A stretch of DNA of 64,000 bases from Phocoena phocoena (lineage: Eukaryota > Chordata > Mammalia > Artiodactyla > Phocoenidae). The stretch is taken from the NCBI RefSeq assembly GCF_963924675.1, contig NC_089226.1:50051124-50115123 (forward strand), given 5' to 3'. The notes beneath the pieces were generated by a model, which saw only the letters and a program-made list of their open reading frames with translations, was not told where the DNA came from and searched no databases. Position numbers and translations under genes: made by a program. Below, piece by piece: positions 45,158-57,108 of the stretch (within the stretch, counting starts at the first letter, position 1; each line of letters begins with the position of its first letter).

Positions 45158-45366
45158 TTATTTTTATTTTTTTTGTGGTATGCAGGCCTCTCACTGTTGT
45201 GGCCTCTCCCGTTGCGGAGCACAGGCTCCGGACGCGCAGGCTCAGCGGCCATGGCTCACGGGCCCAGCCGCTCCGTGGCATGTGGGAACTTCCCGGACCG
45301 GGGCATGAACCCGTGTCCCCTGCATTGGCAGGTGGACTCTCAACCCCTGCGCCACCAGGGAAGCCC
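45158..45366 (-). mobile_element. CHR-type SINE, short toothed-whale variant
   Basis: Complete antisense copy. 16-bp duplication CTAAGGTTTAGTTTTT at 45142-45157 and 45367-45382. Confidence 0.95.
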
Positions 45367-45499
45367 CTAAGGTTTAGTTTTTATTCAAGGTTTAATTTTC
45401 ATCAAACATTATAATAATTTTATTTATCTGTGGTTATATCTGTCCAGCTGACCAAGCGATTCCCAGCTGTCCTTATATGCACATAAGCTCCATGAATGG

Positions 45500-45905
45500 T
45501 CTTGGTAAAAAAGCTGAGCCCTCCTTCATAACTCTGATTACTTGCAGAATGAAGGGCCAAGTCCTTGGTATTGTTCCTCATTTCATAACCCCAGCTGGTC
45601 TTTCAGCTTCATATCCTGCCACAGACCCCCGCCTCCCCGCGCCTTCCCTGTACATATATATTTTAGCAACATAGAACATAGAATTGAAGTTGACTGTGTC
45701 AGAAATTGTGTCTGGAATACCATCCGTCTTCTCCGCTAGTTAAACTCATACCTCTATCCCAGCTGAAATGTCAACTTTCTTGACTTTAGTTGGTCTTTTT
45801 TCACATGTACTATTTTGTATGTGTCTCCTCAGCTAGATAGCACTGTCCAGTACCCAGAAGAGCCCATACAAATATAAAGTACAAAATAAATATTTGTTGA
45901 GGGGG
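45500..45905 (+). mobile_element. L2 LINE 3' end, diverged
   Basis: 'tacctctatcccagctgaaa', 'ctcctcagctagatagcact' and 'tacaaaataaatatttgttg' are sense L2. Confidence 0.6.
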
Positions 45906-46419
45906 TGAATGGATGACTATCCAATGAAAACCCAAACAAAGCAAAGTCTACCGTTATTTAATTGACACAAATCATTTTTAATTTATTTTTCTTTTTATCT
46001 TTTAATTCTGTTCTTTACCAATTATATTTCCTCTTCTTTCAGCGTCTTCAAATGTTGTTGATTTAGTAGGAATATTTGATTTCTTTTATCCAAAATAACT
46101 GAATCAGGAGACCAGACAAAGGATAGCACATCACTCGGGCACATCAAGGCTCTGGGTACATGTGTGATGCCAGTGTTGTAAAAGGCTCCTTGGGATGCAT
46201 GGCTTGTGGGTATGAGGTTTCCCTGCTCTTCATTACCCTCCTACTCCCACCTGAGCCCCTCTGACTGGAATGTGAATCCTGAGGGCATTTTACTATGTGA
46301 TGTAGTGAGGAAGGAGAATGGGTCCTTTCAGGCTGTCATTTTCCTCACTGGTGAAAATAGAAATCAGTGTTTACTGAATTAGTCAGGGTTCTCTAGAGAA
46401 ACAGAATCAATAGGATGTG

Positions 46420-46422
<3 letters not shown>

Positions 46423-46468
<46 letters not shown>
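46423..46468 (+). repeat. (GT)n microsatellite, about 23 units
   Basis: Uninterrupted GT repeat, likely polymorphic. Confidence 0.97.
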
Positions 46469-46470
<2 letters not shown>

Positions 46471-46654
46471 ATGTATATCTTTCTCCGCAGAGAGAGATTA
46501 ATTTTAAGAACTTGGTTCATGTGATTGTGGAGCCTTGTAAGTCCAAAATCTGCAGGGTTGGCCAATGGGCTGGAGACCCAGGGAAGAGTGGCAGTTTGAA
46601 TCCAAAGGCAGTCAATTTGCATAAGTCCTTGCTCAGGAGAGGTCAGTCTTTTTT

Positions 46655-46866
46655 TTTTGGCCATACGCGGGCCTCTCACTGTTGTGGCCTCTCCCGTTGC
46701 AGAGCACAGGCTCCGGACGCGCAGGCTCTGGACACGCAGGCTCAGCGGCCATGGCTCACGGGCCCAGCCGCTCTGTGGCATGTGGGATCTTCCCGGACCG
46801 GGGCACGAACCCGTGTCCCCTGCATCGGCAGGCGGACTCTCAACCACTGCGCCACCAGGGAAGCCC
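46655..46866 (-). mobile_element. CHR-type SINE, short variant with internal duplication
   Basis: Antisense copy. The segment around 46711-46740 has a 15-bp unit (ACGCGCAGGCTC / ACACGCAGGCTC) twice where other copies have one. Duplication CAGTCTTTTTT at 46644 and 46867. Confidence 0.94.
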
Positions 46867-47784
46867 CAGTCTTTTTTACTATTTGGGCCTTCACCTGACT
46901 GGATGAGACCCACCCACCTTATGAAGGGTGAAGCTGCTATACTCGAAGTCCACTGATTTAAATGTTAATCCCATCCAAAAAACATCTTCACAGAAACATC
47001 TAGAATGTTTGACTATTCTGGGCACCATGGCTCAGCTGAGTTGACATGTAAAATTCACCATTACATCTACCAAGTTTGTTGTGAGGGTTAAATATGGTAA
47101 TTCAGGCATAGTGCCTGGAACATTAGGAAATTAAGGAGCTTAATAGAGTAAATGCTGGTTCCTCCTCTGCTCTCTCTTAAAACCACACTCTCCGTAGTGC
47201 TATACCTTTCAGGTTGATCCAGATGCTGACAGTTGTGGTAATGTCTCTTCTAGAAACCTGGTGGTCAGTCATCTACACTCAACTATTCTTATTTAACTAC
47301 TGAACAGTGTTTATGTGAGAGCTCTGCATCTTGGCCCAGCATTGAACTCATGGCTGCTGACTCCTGCAGGGCCTTCCCACAGCTCCTTCCTTATCTACTG
47401 TGAGACCATCACAGTGGACTAAGCTATTTTGATTTATGTATGTCCCTTACAGTTCTACTTTCAATTCCTTTTCTGGGTTTCCCTTTCTTGTCATGGTGGC
47501 CCTGATGTCTAGTAAAACGGAGCTGTGTCAGGCCTCTTGGAAGGGCCTATTGCTTTTTCCCCTCCTCTTCCTCTTTTCATTTTTCCCTTCTTCTCTTTTT
47601 CTTATTGGTTCGTCTGTTGATGGCCTTCCCCTGAGGCCTGGAGCATACCGTCACAAATATTATGTGAATTCTGAACTGATTTCTGTTTTTGCTCACAGAA
47701 TCATTGTCAGAAGGGGTCATTGTAGTCCACCCCTTAGATATGATGAATTGACTGTGATCAAAATTATGGAGGGTTAAGAACTTG

Positions 47785-48010
47785 ATAGAGCTTGAATACC
47801 ATACAGGTTTGAGAATGAATTCTGTTTCTAACACTACCTGAGTAACTTCAGACAAGTTACTCTGAGCCTCCATTCTTATAATCAGCCAAATAGGGATAAT
47901 TTTACTACTCATCTCACAGACTTCTTGTGAAATGAGCTGATATGTGTAACGTGCTTATCAGGCACAGTTTAGATCACTTGGTAAACACTCAATAAATGGT
48001 AAATGTTATT
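47785..48010 (+). repeat. MIR SINE copy, near full length
   Basis: 'ctgagtaacttcagacaagt', 'tgagcctccattcttataat' and 'acactcaataaatggtaaat'. Confidence 0.82.
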
Positions 48011-48574
48011 TTTATTTTATCTTGCAGTTTCTTAATATGGCTTTTAACTTACCTCCTCTCCACTCAGAATTAAATGTTTAAGTCATTCCTTGTCATACCT
48101 AAAATAATTATTCTTGAAAATATGAAAATCTTTGTGAATTCTTTTCTGTTACATAAGTAGTACATATGTGTCTTTTTACCAGTGGGATATAATATAGTAC
48201 ACTTGTAAATAAGGCATAGAAATTAATTTTTTTCCTCACTTGAAATCATTTTCTTTCACATAAGACTGATATATAAAGAAAGTCATCTGAAGCTATTTCT
48301 ATTTTTTTTCTATGCTATTTTGAGTTTTGGTAAATTGTGGAGGGGAAAATATATGATAATAAATGTATCCTTTTAGGTTTTTGCAAATACCTTCTCTTCT
48401 TGATAATAATACTAAATCTAACCTGTCTTTCTGATAGAAGAGTTTTGAATATTTTATCAGTTAATGCTAAAATGTAATTTCAGCAAAAATTTTAGATTTT
48501 GTACTGTCATGTTTGTATCCATCAACATACAGGGACTTTGTGCTTTAGCCACATAAAACACATTTTCAAAATTT

Positions 48575-48745
48575 GAGTGCTAGTGTCAGCCCTGCCACTA
48601 ACTTGTGTTAATATTGATACCTTGGGCAAATTGCTTCGCTCTAGATCTCAGTGTACTAATATGTAAGATAAGAAGATTAGATCTGCTGATCTCTGATGCA
48701 TCTGTAATTCTGTTCACAACTGCCTCCTGTCTATAGGGCATTATA
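48575..48745 (+). repeat. MIR SINE copy
   Basis: 'gtgtcagccctgccactaac', 'ccttgggcaaattgcttcgc'. It accounts for the antisense open frame at 48598-48840. Confidence 0.75.
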
Positions 48746-49194
48746 TCAGGAGCTGTGGAGATGTGAGCACAAGTTCTATTTTTTGCCCTACCCATTAATT
48801 GCCTTTGGTAAATCAGACCTAAACAATTTTTCCATGTCAACTTTGAATAAGATACAGACTCAAATCATGTAAAATGTTTTTTAAATTAAAAATTAGCTCT
48901 CCCACTGACACCATATTTATAACATAGAACATTGTATTTATGTTTATGATTTTAAAGTTTGCTTAGTTGAAGGTGGATTGGAGAAGAAAGAAGAATCAGA
49001 GGTAAGAAGAATAACTGATGATATGTGTTATTTGTTTTCCTTCCCAGTGCCTTGCATGGTACCCTCTACATAGTATTTCTTAATAAAGATTTTTTGAATA
49101 GAAAAAGTTGGCTATAAATTAAAATGAATATGGAGTAAGGGGGGGAGAGTAAATTGAAATATGCAGTGCATAAGTGTCTAATGCATTAATAATA

Positions 49195-49395
49195 ATAATA
49201 ATCTGCTACCATTTATTGAAATATTTATATGCCCTAGATACTGTGCTAAATACTTAATAGACATTCACTTATTTAATCCCTATAGCCATCCTACAAGGTA
49301 GATGCTATTATTGTCCAGCTTTATAGGTGAGAGAACTATCATACAGAGAGGTTAAGTTACATGTTCAAGGTAAACCACTTATCTGTACCATTTTG
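49195..49395 (-). repeat. MIR SINE copy
   Basis: 'tactgtgctaaatacttaat', 'ccatcctacaaggtagatgc' and 'acagagaggttaagttacat'. Preceded by (AAT)n. Confidence 0.8.
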
Positions 49396-49439
49396 TTTTT
49401 CTAAAAATAAACTCATGAGTTCTAAAATGAATGTCATTA

Positions 49440-49790
49440 CCCTGCTTGTTGTACTAAGCAGGATAGGCTAGGTTGTGCTGCAGTAACAAAACTCCAAAAT
49501 TTCAGTGATTTAACCCAACAGAAATTTGTGGCTCACAGTGTATTTCCATTCAGGTGAGCAGAGGGTTCTGCTCATTACATTCACTTAGAGACTGAGGGTC
49601 TGATAGAGGCTTCCTCTCAATTTATGCTTTCACAATCAATGTAGCAGTGGAGAAAGAACATAGAAGGCTTCTGCTAGCATGTAAATGCTCCAGCCTGGAA
49701 ATGATAGGTCACTTCCTTTCATAAGTCATTGGCCAGAACAGGTTACATTGCTTTCTCTAACCACAGGGTGGGGAGACAAAAAGTATTGAC
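49440..49790 (+). repeat. Old mammalian interspersed repeat, family not named
   Basis: 'taggctaggttgtgctgcag', 'gcagagggttctgctcatta' and 'cattggccagaacaggttac' match a widespread old mammalian repeat related in style to those at 7.5 and 8.4 kb. Confidence 0.55.
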
Positions 49791-50056
49791 TCTGGAGTGC
49801 CTAGAAGGAGAGAAGGCACTAAAGACTGCCATACTTAATCAGTCACTTACTCACCTACCCATCCACCTACTCAATGTTTATCTAATTCCTTTTATATTTC
49901 AAGCACCAGGCTAGGTCCTGGGGAGGCAGAGATGATTACATCCTGGAGGACTTCACATTACATTTTTTGACCATTCCAATAGCACATACTTAAGTTGTAT
50001 CTGAAAAATATGAAAAAGCACTAATAAATTTGTAATGTCTTGGCATTTATTTGATG

Positions 50057-50094
50057 TTACGGAAAAACCCGAACGAACACTTTGGCCAACCCAA
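50057..50094 (-). mobile_element. Mariner-like terminal inverted repeat (single end)
   Basis: TTACGGAAAAACCCGAACGA followed by ACACTTTGGCCAACCCAA is the complement of the end at 16519. Little or no element body is identifiable upstream. Confidence 0.8.
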
Positions 50095-50287
50095 TATATG
50101 GCTGCAGCTCACAGATTGCTTCAAAAAATAACCCTAGAGTGAGGCTGGTCTACTTAGTATTTTCTTGCTCAGCTTACCATCATCATATATATGTACATAT
50201 ACACATATATGTACACATTGAAGCACATAATAAAAAAGGGAATTAATTTATTCATATTGTCATTCAGTAATTAAAAATAATTGTTTT

Positions 50288-50482
50288 GGGGCTTCCCTGG
50301 TGGTGCAGTAGTTGAGAGTCAGGGGACACGGGTTCGTGCCCCGGTCCAGGAAGATTCCACATGCCATGGAGCAGCTGGGCCCGTGAGCCATGGTAGCTGA
50401 GCCTGTGCGTCCGGAGCCTGTGCTCCGCAACAGGAGAGGCCACAGCAGTGAGAGGCCCGCATACCGCAAAAAAAAAAAAAAA
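50288..50482 (+). mobile_element. CHR-type SINE, short variant with internal deletion
   Basis: Complete ends. About a dozen bases normally between GAGAGTC and AGGGGACACGGG (CGCCTGCCGATG in other copies) are absent. Duplication AATTGTTTTG at 50278 and 50483. Confidence 0.93.
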
Positions 50483-50699
50483 AATTGTTTTGCTTTTTTT
50501 TTTTAATAAAAGAAACAATATATAGATTTATACAAAAAATCTTACTTGTGTTTTGTAGGTATTAGATAATTGTCCATCAAAACAGGAAAATTCTGCATTG
50601 ATAATATATATTTTATTGGGGAATATATAAAAATCTTTTTTCTTCTAGTTCACAATTTAAGAAAAGTCCTAGTTATTGTTTATGAGCAGTGAACAATGA

Positions 50700-51060
50700 A
50701 ATTTATTGATTATCTAATCTGGGCCAGATATTATGCTAAAATCTTTTACGTACCGGTTAATTATTACAATCACTTTTAAAAATAGATGGCTTCATTGAGG
50801 TTCATATAGGCTAAATGTCTCGATCAAGTTATTAAGGGACAATATTGTGAGTTATATTTTAATCTGTTGCTTCCAAGATCTATGACCTTTCATTCAGTTG
50901 ACACCATGATGCCTCTATGTTGTAAGCAGTAGTAACAAAACTGACATCTCTGTATCTATTTATATTCCACATTTAGTCTTTACAACAATCCTGTGAGGTA
51001 GATATCATCCTCATTTTTAGATGTGAAACTACCAAGGTTCAAAAAGATCAAAGAAGGAAA
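50700..51060 (-). repeat. MIR-like fragments, diverged
   Basis: 50700-50840 ('gggccagatattatgctaaa') and 50955-51050 ('caatcctgtgaggtagatat') are antisense MIR/L2-like termini. Confidence 0.55.
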
Positions 51061-51264
51061 CATCCAAAATATTCTACTTGTAAATCTACTGGTTTTTCAC
51101 TGTAAATATATCATTGTAAGTGATTTGTGGTGTATCCATTAAATGGAATATTATTACCTGTTAAAAATGATGGTCTTGAAGTATATCTGATGATGTGGAG
51201 AAATAGTCATGAATTAATGATGTGAAAAAAACAAAATGGAAAACTGAATGTACAATGTATTTCC

Positions 51265-52540
51265 AGATTCATTTACTCAATTTTTTTTTAAGTGCCTGCT
51301 ATGTGCTAGGCACTATTCTAGGCAGTGGGGAAAGAGCATTAAAAGCGTTGGGAAGAGCAAGTACAAAAATCATGAGGTAGGTGTGTGCCTGATGGGAAAA
51401 ACTGCAAGGAGGCCAGTGTGGCTGGAGGGATGGGCCCAAGGGAGAGAGTAGTAGGGGATGAGGACAGTGAGGAGGAGAGAGAATGTACATACTCTTCTAG
51501 TAGAGAAGGAAGGCAAATGAACTAGGGAAATAGAGTTTGACTGCAGGGCAGTTGTGAAGTCTCATGCAAGTTAGTAAGACCACATGACATGGCTGTATGT
51601 TTCTATAGCTACATTCAGTTTCTTGGGTATGGGTGTGGGGTTGATGGAGAATTCTTTTCAACTAGGATTTTGCCCTTTTGCCAAATGAGTAAAACAAAAT
51701 GAGAGAGAGACATGGAAGCTGAGGGGTGTATGCAAAGGAGTTATGGACCACAGAATTTAAGCCAAGTAGGGAGGTGAGTGAGGATGGGGTGAGGGACAGT
51801 GAAAAGGTGGATAATGTGAGGTTGAAAGATTTGGAGAATCATAGTAGAAGAGGGAATGAGCTGGAAAGATAGAGGAAGTAGAATGCTTAAAATTGAGGGT
51901 GTGGCAGGATTACAGTTACTGGGAGTGACAAGGTCTAGGGTTTGACCATGGGTTAGTGACCAAGGTAGGTGAAGGACAAGGTCCTTGGAGGAGAGGAGCA
52001 AAAGGAACTAAAGGGCCAAGATACTGAAGTCACTAAGAGTTTTTTTTTTTTTTAGTAAGTATTTATTTATTTATTTTGGGCTGTGTTGGGTCTTCATTTC
52101 TGTGCGAGGGCCTTCTCTAGTTGTGGCAAGCAGGGGCTACTCTTCATTGCAGTGTGAGCGCCTCTCACTATTGCGGCCTCTCTAATTGCGGAGCACAGGC
52201 TCCAGACATGCAGGCTCAGTAGTTGTGGCTCACGGGCCCAGTTGCTCTGTCACATGTGGGATCTTCCCAGACCAGGGCTCGAACCCGTGTCTCCTGCATT
52301 GGCAGGCAGATTCTCAACCACTGCACCACCAGGGAAGCCCATCACTAAGAGTTTTGAAAGGAGTTATGTTGGAGCCACAGTGAACAAGGAGCTAAAATCT
52401 TCAAGGCATGAAGGGAAGTGAACCAGGGGTCAGTAGATGATTGTAGTGAGAAGGGTAGTGGGGTGTTATAGTTTGATGACATAATATTTAAAGGTAGTGA
52501 ATTGGGGAAGATGGAGGAAGAATTAGGAACAATGGAAATA
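51265..52540 (-). mobile_element. L2 LINE, long copy, interrupted by a SINE
   Basis: 'tgcctgctatgtgctaggca', 'aggccagtgtggctggaggg', 'tgggtatgggtgtggggttg' and 'ggaatgagctggaaagatag', continuing after the SINE ('gaaccaggggtcagtagatg'). About 950 bases of L2. Confidence 0.75.
52044..52341 (-). mobile_element. CHR-type SINE, intermediate-length variant
   Basis: Antisense copy with features of both the long and short forms. 14-bp perfect duplication TCACTAAGAGTTTT at 52030-52043 and 52342-52355. Confidence 0.94.
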
Positions 52541-53374
52541 CCTATCCCACCTCCAGACCCAGTGGTGGGAGAGGTTTGAGAGAAAAATCAACTACCAATT
52601 GAGAGGGTCAGATATGTTTAACAATATGTTTATAGCTGCACAGAAAAAGAGTAGAAGAAAATATACTAAAATAGTAACAATGGTGGAAAGATGTGTGATG
52701 TTTCATTTTATTCTTTATACTTTTCTGTATTTTTCACATTATCTGTGATGAATCTGCATTGTTTTATAATCCATTTAAAAAGAGTATTATTAAAAAAAAA
52801 AAAAAAGCAGTTGCCCTGTCCTGGCTCACACAGGCAGTATGTGGCAGTGTCAGAACCTGGGCCTCAGGACTCCAGACTGCACTACCCAGCACCACATCTC
52901 TGGGTAAATGCTCAGACTATTGTTTCTCTTTCGTTGCCTGGCTATGGCTGCTTTGCCATTTTTTCCTTGACTCTTTTACATCCTTATCTTCCATACACAG
53001 TTGAAACAAGGATGAAGAACTCATTTGAGTGGAGATAGAGAAAAAAAAGAACAATGGCCCTTTATAACCCCATTTCAACCTAAGGTTTTACTGAAAGGAA
53101 GGGGAGAAGAGGGTGACAGGAAAGAAGAAAGGTTTCCAGAGGAATTGTACATGTTTCAAAGAGACGGGGAGGAATTCAGGCCACCTAAGTAGAACCAAGG
53201 CATATATTTTCCCTAAGTCTCCAACCCCTCCTATCTGTACTTTTCACAGATAGGAGCCCATGGTTCCTCTCGTGGCTGCTTTGCAGATCATTCCCAAATC
53301 CATAATTGTAGATCGATCTGTCTCTGTCTCACTTTTGACATATTTCTCTAAGAATAATCATAATAGTAATAATA

Positions 53375-53515
53375 GAAAATATTTATTGGGCTCTTACTAT
53401 GTACAAGGCAGTGTTCTAAACACTTTACATATATTAGCTAATTAATTCTCACAGTGACCTCACGAGGTCTCGGTACTGCTATCCCCAATTTATAGATGGA
53501 GAAACTGAGGCACCA
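53375..53515 (-). repeat. MIR/L2-type terminal repeat
   Basis: 'gggctcttactatgtacaag', 'aattctcacagtgacctcac' and 'tagatggagaaactgaggca'. Confidence 0.8.
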
Positions 53516-53639
53516 ACTGCGTTTTAATTACTACCTCATCGCCTCCTTATATTTCTACTTGGATCTGTAGTTCTAACTCAAAACCAGACTTATCTGGTTA
53601 AGTGATGACTTTCTCCTCGTGGCACTATTATCATTTAAA

Positions 53640-53960
53640 AAAAATTATTGAGGACTACATATATGCCAGGCATGGTTCTTTAGACAATAGTTGGACTGCT
53701 CGTGTGGAGCTTATTTTCTGGTTAGGAAGTAGATAGTAAGCAAATAAACATTAAATAAATAAGATAATTATAGATTGTAATGATTGCCTTGAAGGAAATA
53801 AGCAAGGTGATATGTATGTGTAAATATGGGGTACAGCGGATGGGAAAGGCTTATCTCAGGAAGGTTTCCCTGAGGAAGGGACACTGGATCAGAGAGGGAG
53901 CAGAAAGTATAAAGTCCCTAAAGCTTGAAACGTCAGGTATTTTTGGCTCTTCTTTCTCCC
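53640..53960 (-). repeat. L2 LINE 3' part
   Basis: 'tatgccaggcatggttcttt' and 'tgtaatgattgccttgaagg' are antisense L2. Confidence 0.7.
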
Positions 53961-54039
53961 ATATTCTTTGTAACAACAAGTTAGGTTGATTCCATTCTCA
54001 GAGTATATCTGCTTTTTTCACTTGTATGGCCGTCATGCT

Positions 54040-54600
54040 TTGTTGCAGCTTCTATTACTGCCTTCTTGGACTGGAAGAGTCTCTTAACTGGCCTTCCTTG
54101 CAACCTACAGTTCCCCCTCCACTGCAGTTCCCATGGGCCACATTAATCACCTCCCCTCCAGTCAAACCACTCTTCTGCTCAGGACCTGCAATGATTCCTG
54201 ATTGTTTGCTTTATTAAGAACAAAATCCTGTATGTTTGAGGCCTTCCACCCTTTGGCTCCAACCCACCTTTCCAGTTCGCTAATCTGTTCTCCGCACATG
54301 CCCATTTCTTTCCTGTTTCTATGCTTTAACCCACATTGTCCCTTTGCCTGGAATGCCTCTCCTCTGGCCCTTCCCTCCTTTATCAACCCCTTGCATTTTT
54401 TAAGCCCCATCTCAGACACTGCCTCCTCCAGGAGCCATTTCTTAATCGCCCAGAAAGTGTGTGATTGGTCAGATCTTTCTTTGTACTTCTCTCATGGCAT
54501 GTGTCTTACTCTAGCCTTGTGTTAAAACCTTTTGTTCCCCTTTTAAAGCAGGAAGCCTGTCTTGAAGGATCCATACCCCTCCACAGCATACAGCACACTC
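54040..54600 (+). mobile_element. L2 LINE 3' part
   Basis: 'gatttcctgattgtttgc'-type text, then 'tgcctggaatgcctctcctc', 'ctgcctcctccaggagccat' and 'ggaagcctgtcttgaaggat', sense L2. The two opposing long open frames here (54162 and 54202) are by-products. Confidence 0.78.
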
Positions 54601-55399
54601 TTTTACTTAGTGTCATCTGCACAAACGTTTTTTGAATCTATATCTTCCCCCTTCCCTTTTTCTGCTTCTCTGCACATTGCGGTAAGGAAGGGGTGTGTAT
54701 GTATAGGGTAGGAAAGAGTGTGGAAACTTGATTCTCAACTGTCTAAAAGGCTTTGGGGGAAGAAGGTAGGAAGCCAGGCAAATAAAAACAGGCTTACTTG
54801 TTCTCGTCCTCTTATCTGGATGATCTGGAAGCTGGTTGTCTGTACTGACCCTTCTCCCAAAGTATCTACATAGAAGGAGTTGTGGGAGGGAGTGCTGCAG
54901 CCCCTGTTTTTTCTGCTTTGTGTGAGGATGTGGGCTAGGGGAAGGATGAAGAATGAATGTATCAGGAACAATATCTCCTTAAAAGCTGCTTCTGTGGTGG
55001 CTGTGTACTGCCTTTGTTTATTAGAGAGCTAAAGTAAAGGGAGTACTTTTTATGGTTTTGGCTTTTCATTTGTAAACAGAGGCTAATTAACTATGCGTAT
55101 TTGTAAATCCTTGCTGTCTATTGTGTATGAGTCAGTTAGTTCCAAGTTGCCCTTCGGTGCTGTGACTGGAGAGAAGCAGCTGCCCTGTCTCTGTCAGGCT
55201 CATGATCTCTTTCTTGCTGCTTGTATTATGAGGACTGCCCACGTGGGTTTAGGATAAGGCAGATTTATTAAAGTCAGATTTCTTTAGGAACTTTTCCCAG
55301 AGCAGCCCTGCAGTTTGGTTATATGATACAATTTATATGTATGAAAGTATAACTATTACAGAAGTTATGATAGCTAACATTTATAGAGTAAAGCAGCAC

Positions 55400-55850
55400 A
55401 GTTATATATTCATTCAACAAATATTTATTGAACTCTCCCTATGTGCCATATACTGTGTCAATAGCTAGGGATAAGGGAAAAACAAAAACGTACATCATGA
55501 AGCTTACAGTTTAGTTGGAAAGAAGATAGTGACAAGTAATTACAAGTGTGATGTGTGTTTTAAGGAAGTAGTTTGCTGCGGAATCTACGGTACAGTCCTA
55601 AGTCTTGCGTATTAGGGCTTCCTCTGGTCAGTAATGGTGTTAAAGCAGAGACAAGAAGCTGAGTAGGAGTTGGCAAGGAGAAGGGAGGTGATGGAGATTT
55701 CTGTCCAGGTAGAGGATGTATCATGTACAAGATACTAATTTAGGAAAGAGTAGGAGGAATTGAAAGGAGGTCAGTAAGACTGGGACAGGGAGCACAGATG
55801 ATGAGGCAGGAGGTGGGCGATCAACACTGTGAAGTCAGTGTTGTCACTAT
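55400..55850 (-). mobile_element. L2 LINE 3' part
   Basis: 'attcattcaacaaatattta', 'ctccctatgtgccatatact' and 'tacagtttagttggaaagaa'. Confidence 0.75.
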
Positions 55851-55984
55851 TTCCACTTACACACTCATGGTGTGGGTATTCCTTCTTTGAAGCTTTCATT
55901 GACTTTAAGAACATAACTTGGTGTTGAGTTGGTGCTGGGGCAGAGCACTGCTCTGTTCACCATAGTACGACATGTTCACCTTGT

Positions 55985-56175
55985 GATAGGTACTGCATAT
56001 GTGCTCTTCATATAATTATCTTAAACCCTGCATGAAAGTACTACATCTCTTTGACAGAGGAATAGAGGGCTCAGAGATGAAGTAATTTTATTCATGATCA
56101 CATAGCTGATAAATGATAACACTAGGATTTAAACTGAGCTTTGGTGTCATCAGAACCCATACTCCATGTTGCCTC
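55985..56175 (-). repeat. MIR SINE copy
   Basis: 'cttgtgataggtactgcata', 'catgatcacatagctgataa' and 'tcagaacccatactcc'. Confidence 0.75.
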
Positions 56176-56440
56176 TGTAATAGCTGTATTTCTGGAATAG
56201 ATAGAAGATTTCGTAATTTATGGTCTGATTTAGAGATAGTTGTGGAAGTCATATTATATTAAGGAAATCCAGATTACACGTTAATAAAGTTGAGGAATAA
56301 GAGGAGTTTCAATTCTCTTTTTAACAGCAAGTTGGGTGATTTCGGAGAGTAAAAAGAAACATAACAGAGTTTTTAACAATACAGAGCTTTCTTCTGGCTT
56401 TGGTTTTCTGTTATGGAAAGAAGAATTTAAATGAATGGGA

Positions 56441-57108
56441 TTATAGGATTATATGGTAGCTCTAACTACCATATGATCCTGCATTCCCATTCCTAGGCAT
56501 ATACACAAAGAAAACCATAATTCAAAAAGATACATGCACCCCAGTGTTCATTGCAGCACTATTTACAATGGCCAGATATGGAAGCACCCTAAATGTCCAT
56601 CGACAGAGGAATGGTTAAATATGTGGTATATATATACAATGGAATATTACTCAACCATAAACAAGAATGAAATAATGTCATTTGCAGCAAGATGGATGGA
56701 CCTAGAGATTGTCATACTGAGTGAAGTAAGTCAGAGAGAGAAAAACAAATACCGTATGATATTGCTTATATGTGGAATCTAAAAAAAATGTTACAAATGA
56801 ACCTATTTACAAAACAGAAATAGAGTCACAGATGTAGAAAAAAAACTTATGGTTACTGGGGGGGAAGGGGGGGATAAATTGGAAGATTGGGATCGACATA
56901 TATAACTACTATATATAAAATAGATAACTAATAAGGACCTACTGTATAGCACAGGGAACTCTTCTCAATACTCTGTAATGACCTACATGGGAAAAGAATT
57001 TTAAAAAGAGTGGATATATGTGTATGTATAACTGATTTACTTTGCTGTACAGCAGAAACTAACACAACGTTGTAAGTCAACTCTACTCCAATAAAAGTTA
57101 ATTTAAAA
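56441..57108 (+). mobile_element. 5'-truncated LINE-1 with target duplication
   Basis: About 670 bases of the L1 3' end: the last part of the ORF2 protein (open 56534-56782, containing IYTMEYYSTINKNEIMSFAA), then the 3' UTR and ATAAAAGTTAATTTAAAAAA. A perfect 12-bp duplication AAATGAATGGGA lies at 56429-56440 and 57109-57120. Good preservation suggests a lineage-specific insertion. At its 5' edge ATATGGTAG (56451) and CTACCATAT face each other. It lies in PRCP intron 1 in the gene's direction. Confidence 0.95.

Larger units (their letters stand above)
46378..47070 (+). repeat. Old mammalian repeat split by a SINE, with expanded (GT)n
   Basis: 'tagtcagggttctctagaga', 'gtccaaaatctgcagggttg', 'ggagacccagggaagagtgg', then after the SINE 'tgactggatgagacccaccc' and 'gatttaaatgttaatcccat'. 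This is a familiar old mammalian repeat (name left open). Its internal TG stretch has grown into a microsatellite. Confidence 0.75.

Noticed and set aside
46407..46913. 168- and 157-codon opposing open frames
   Set aside because: Composed of the (GT)n microsatellite, a SINE and an old repeat.
54162..54525. Opposing 85- and 107-codon frames
   Set aside because: Both fall in an L2 LINE fragment and show no conserved domain.
56534..56782. 82-codon open frame with a clear protein match
   Set aside because: It is the C-terminal end of LINE-1 ORF2 in a 5'-truncated element, so not an independent gene.
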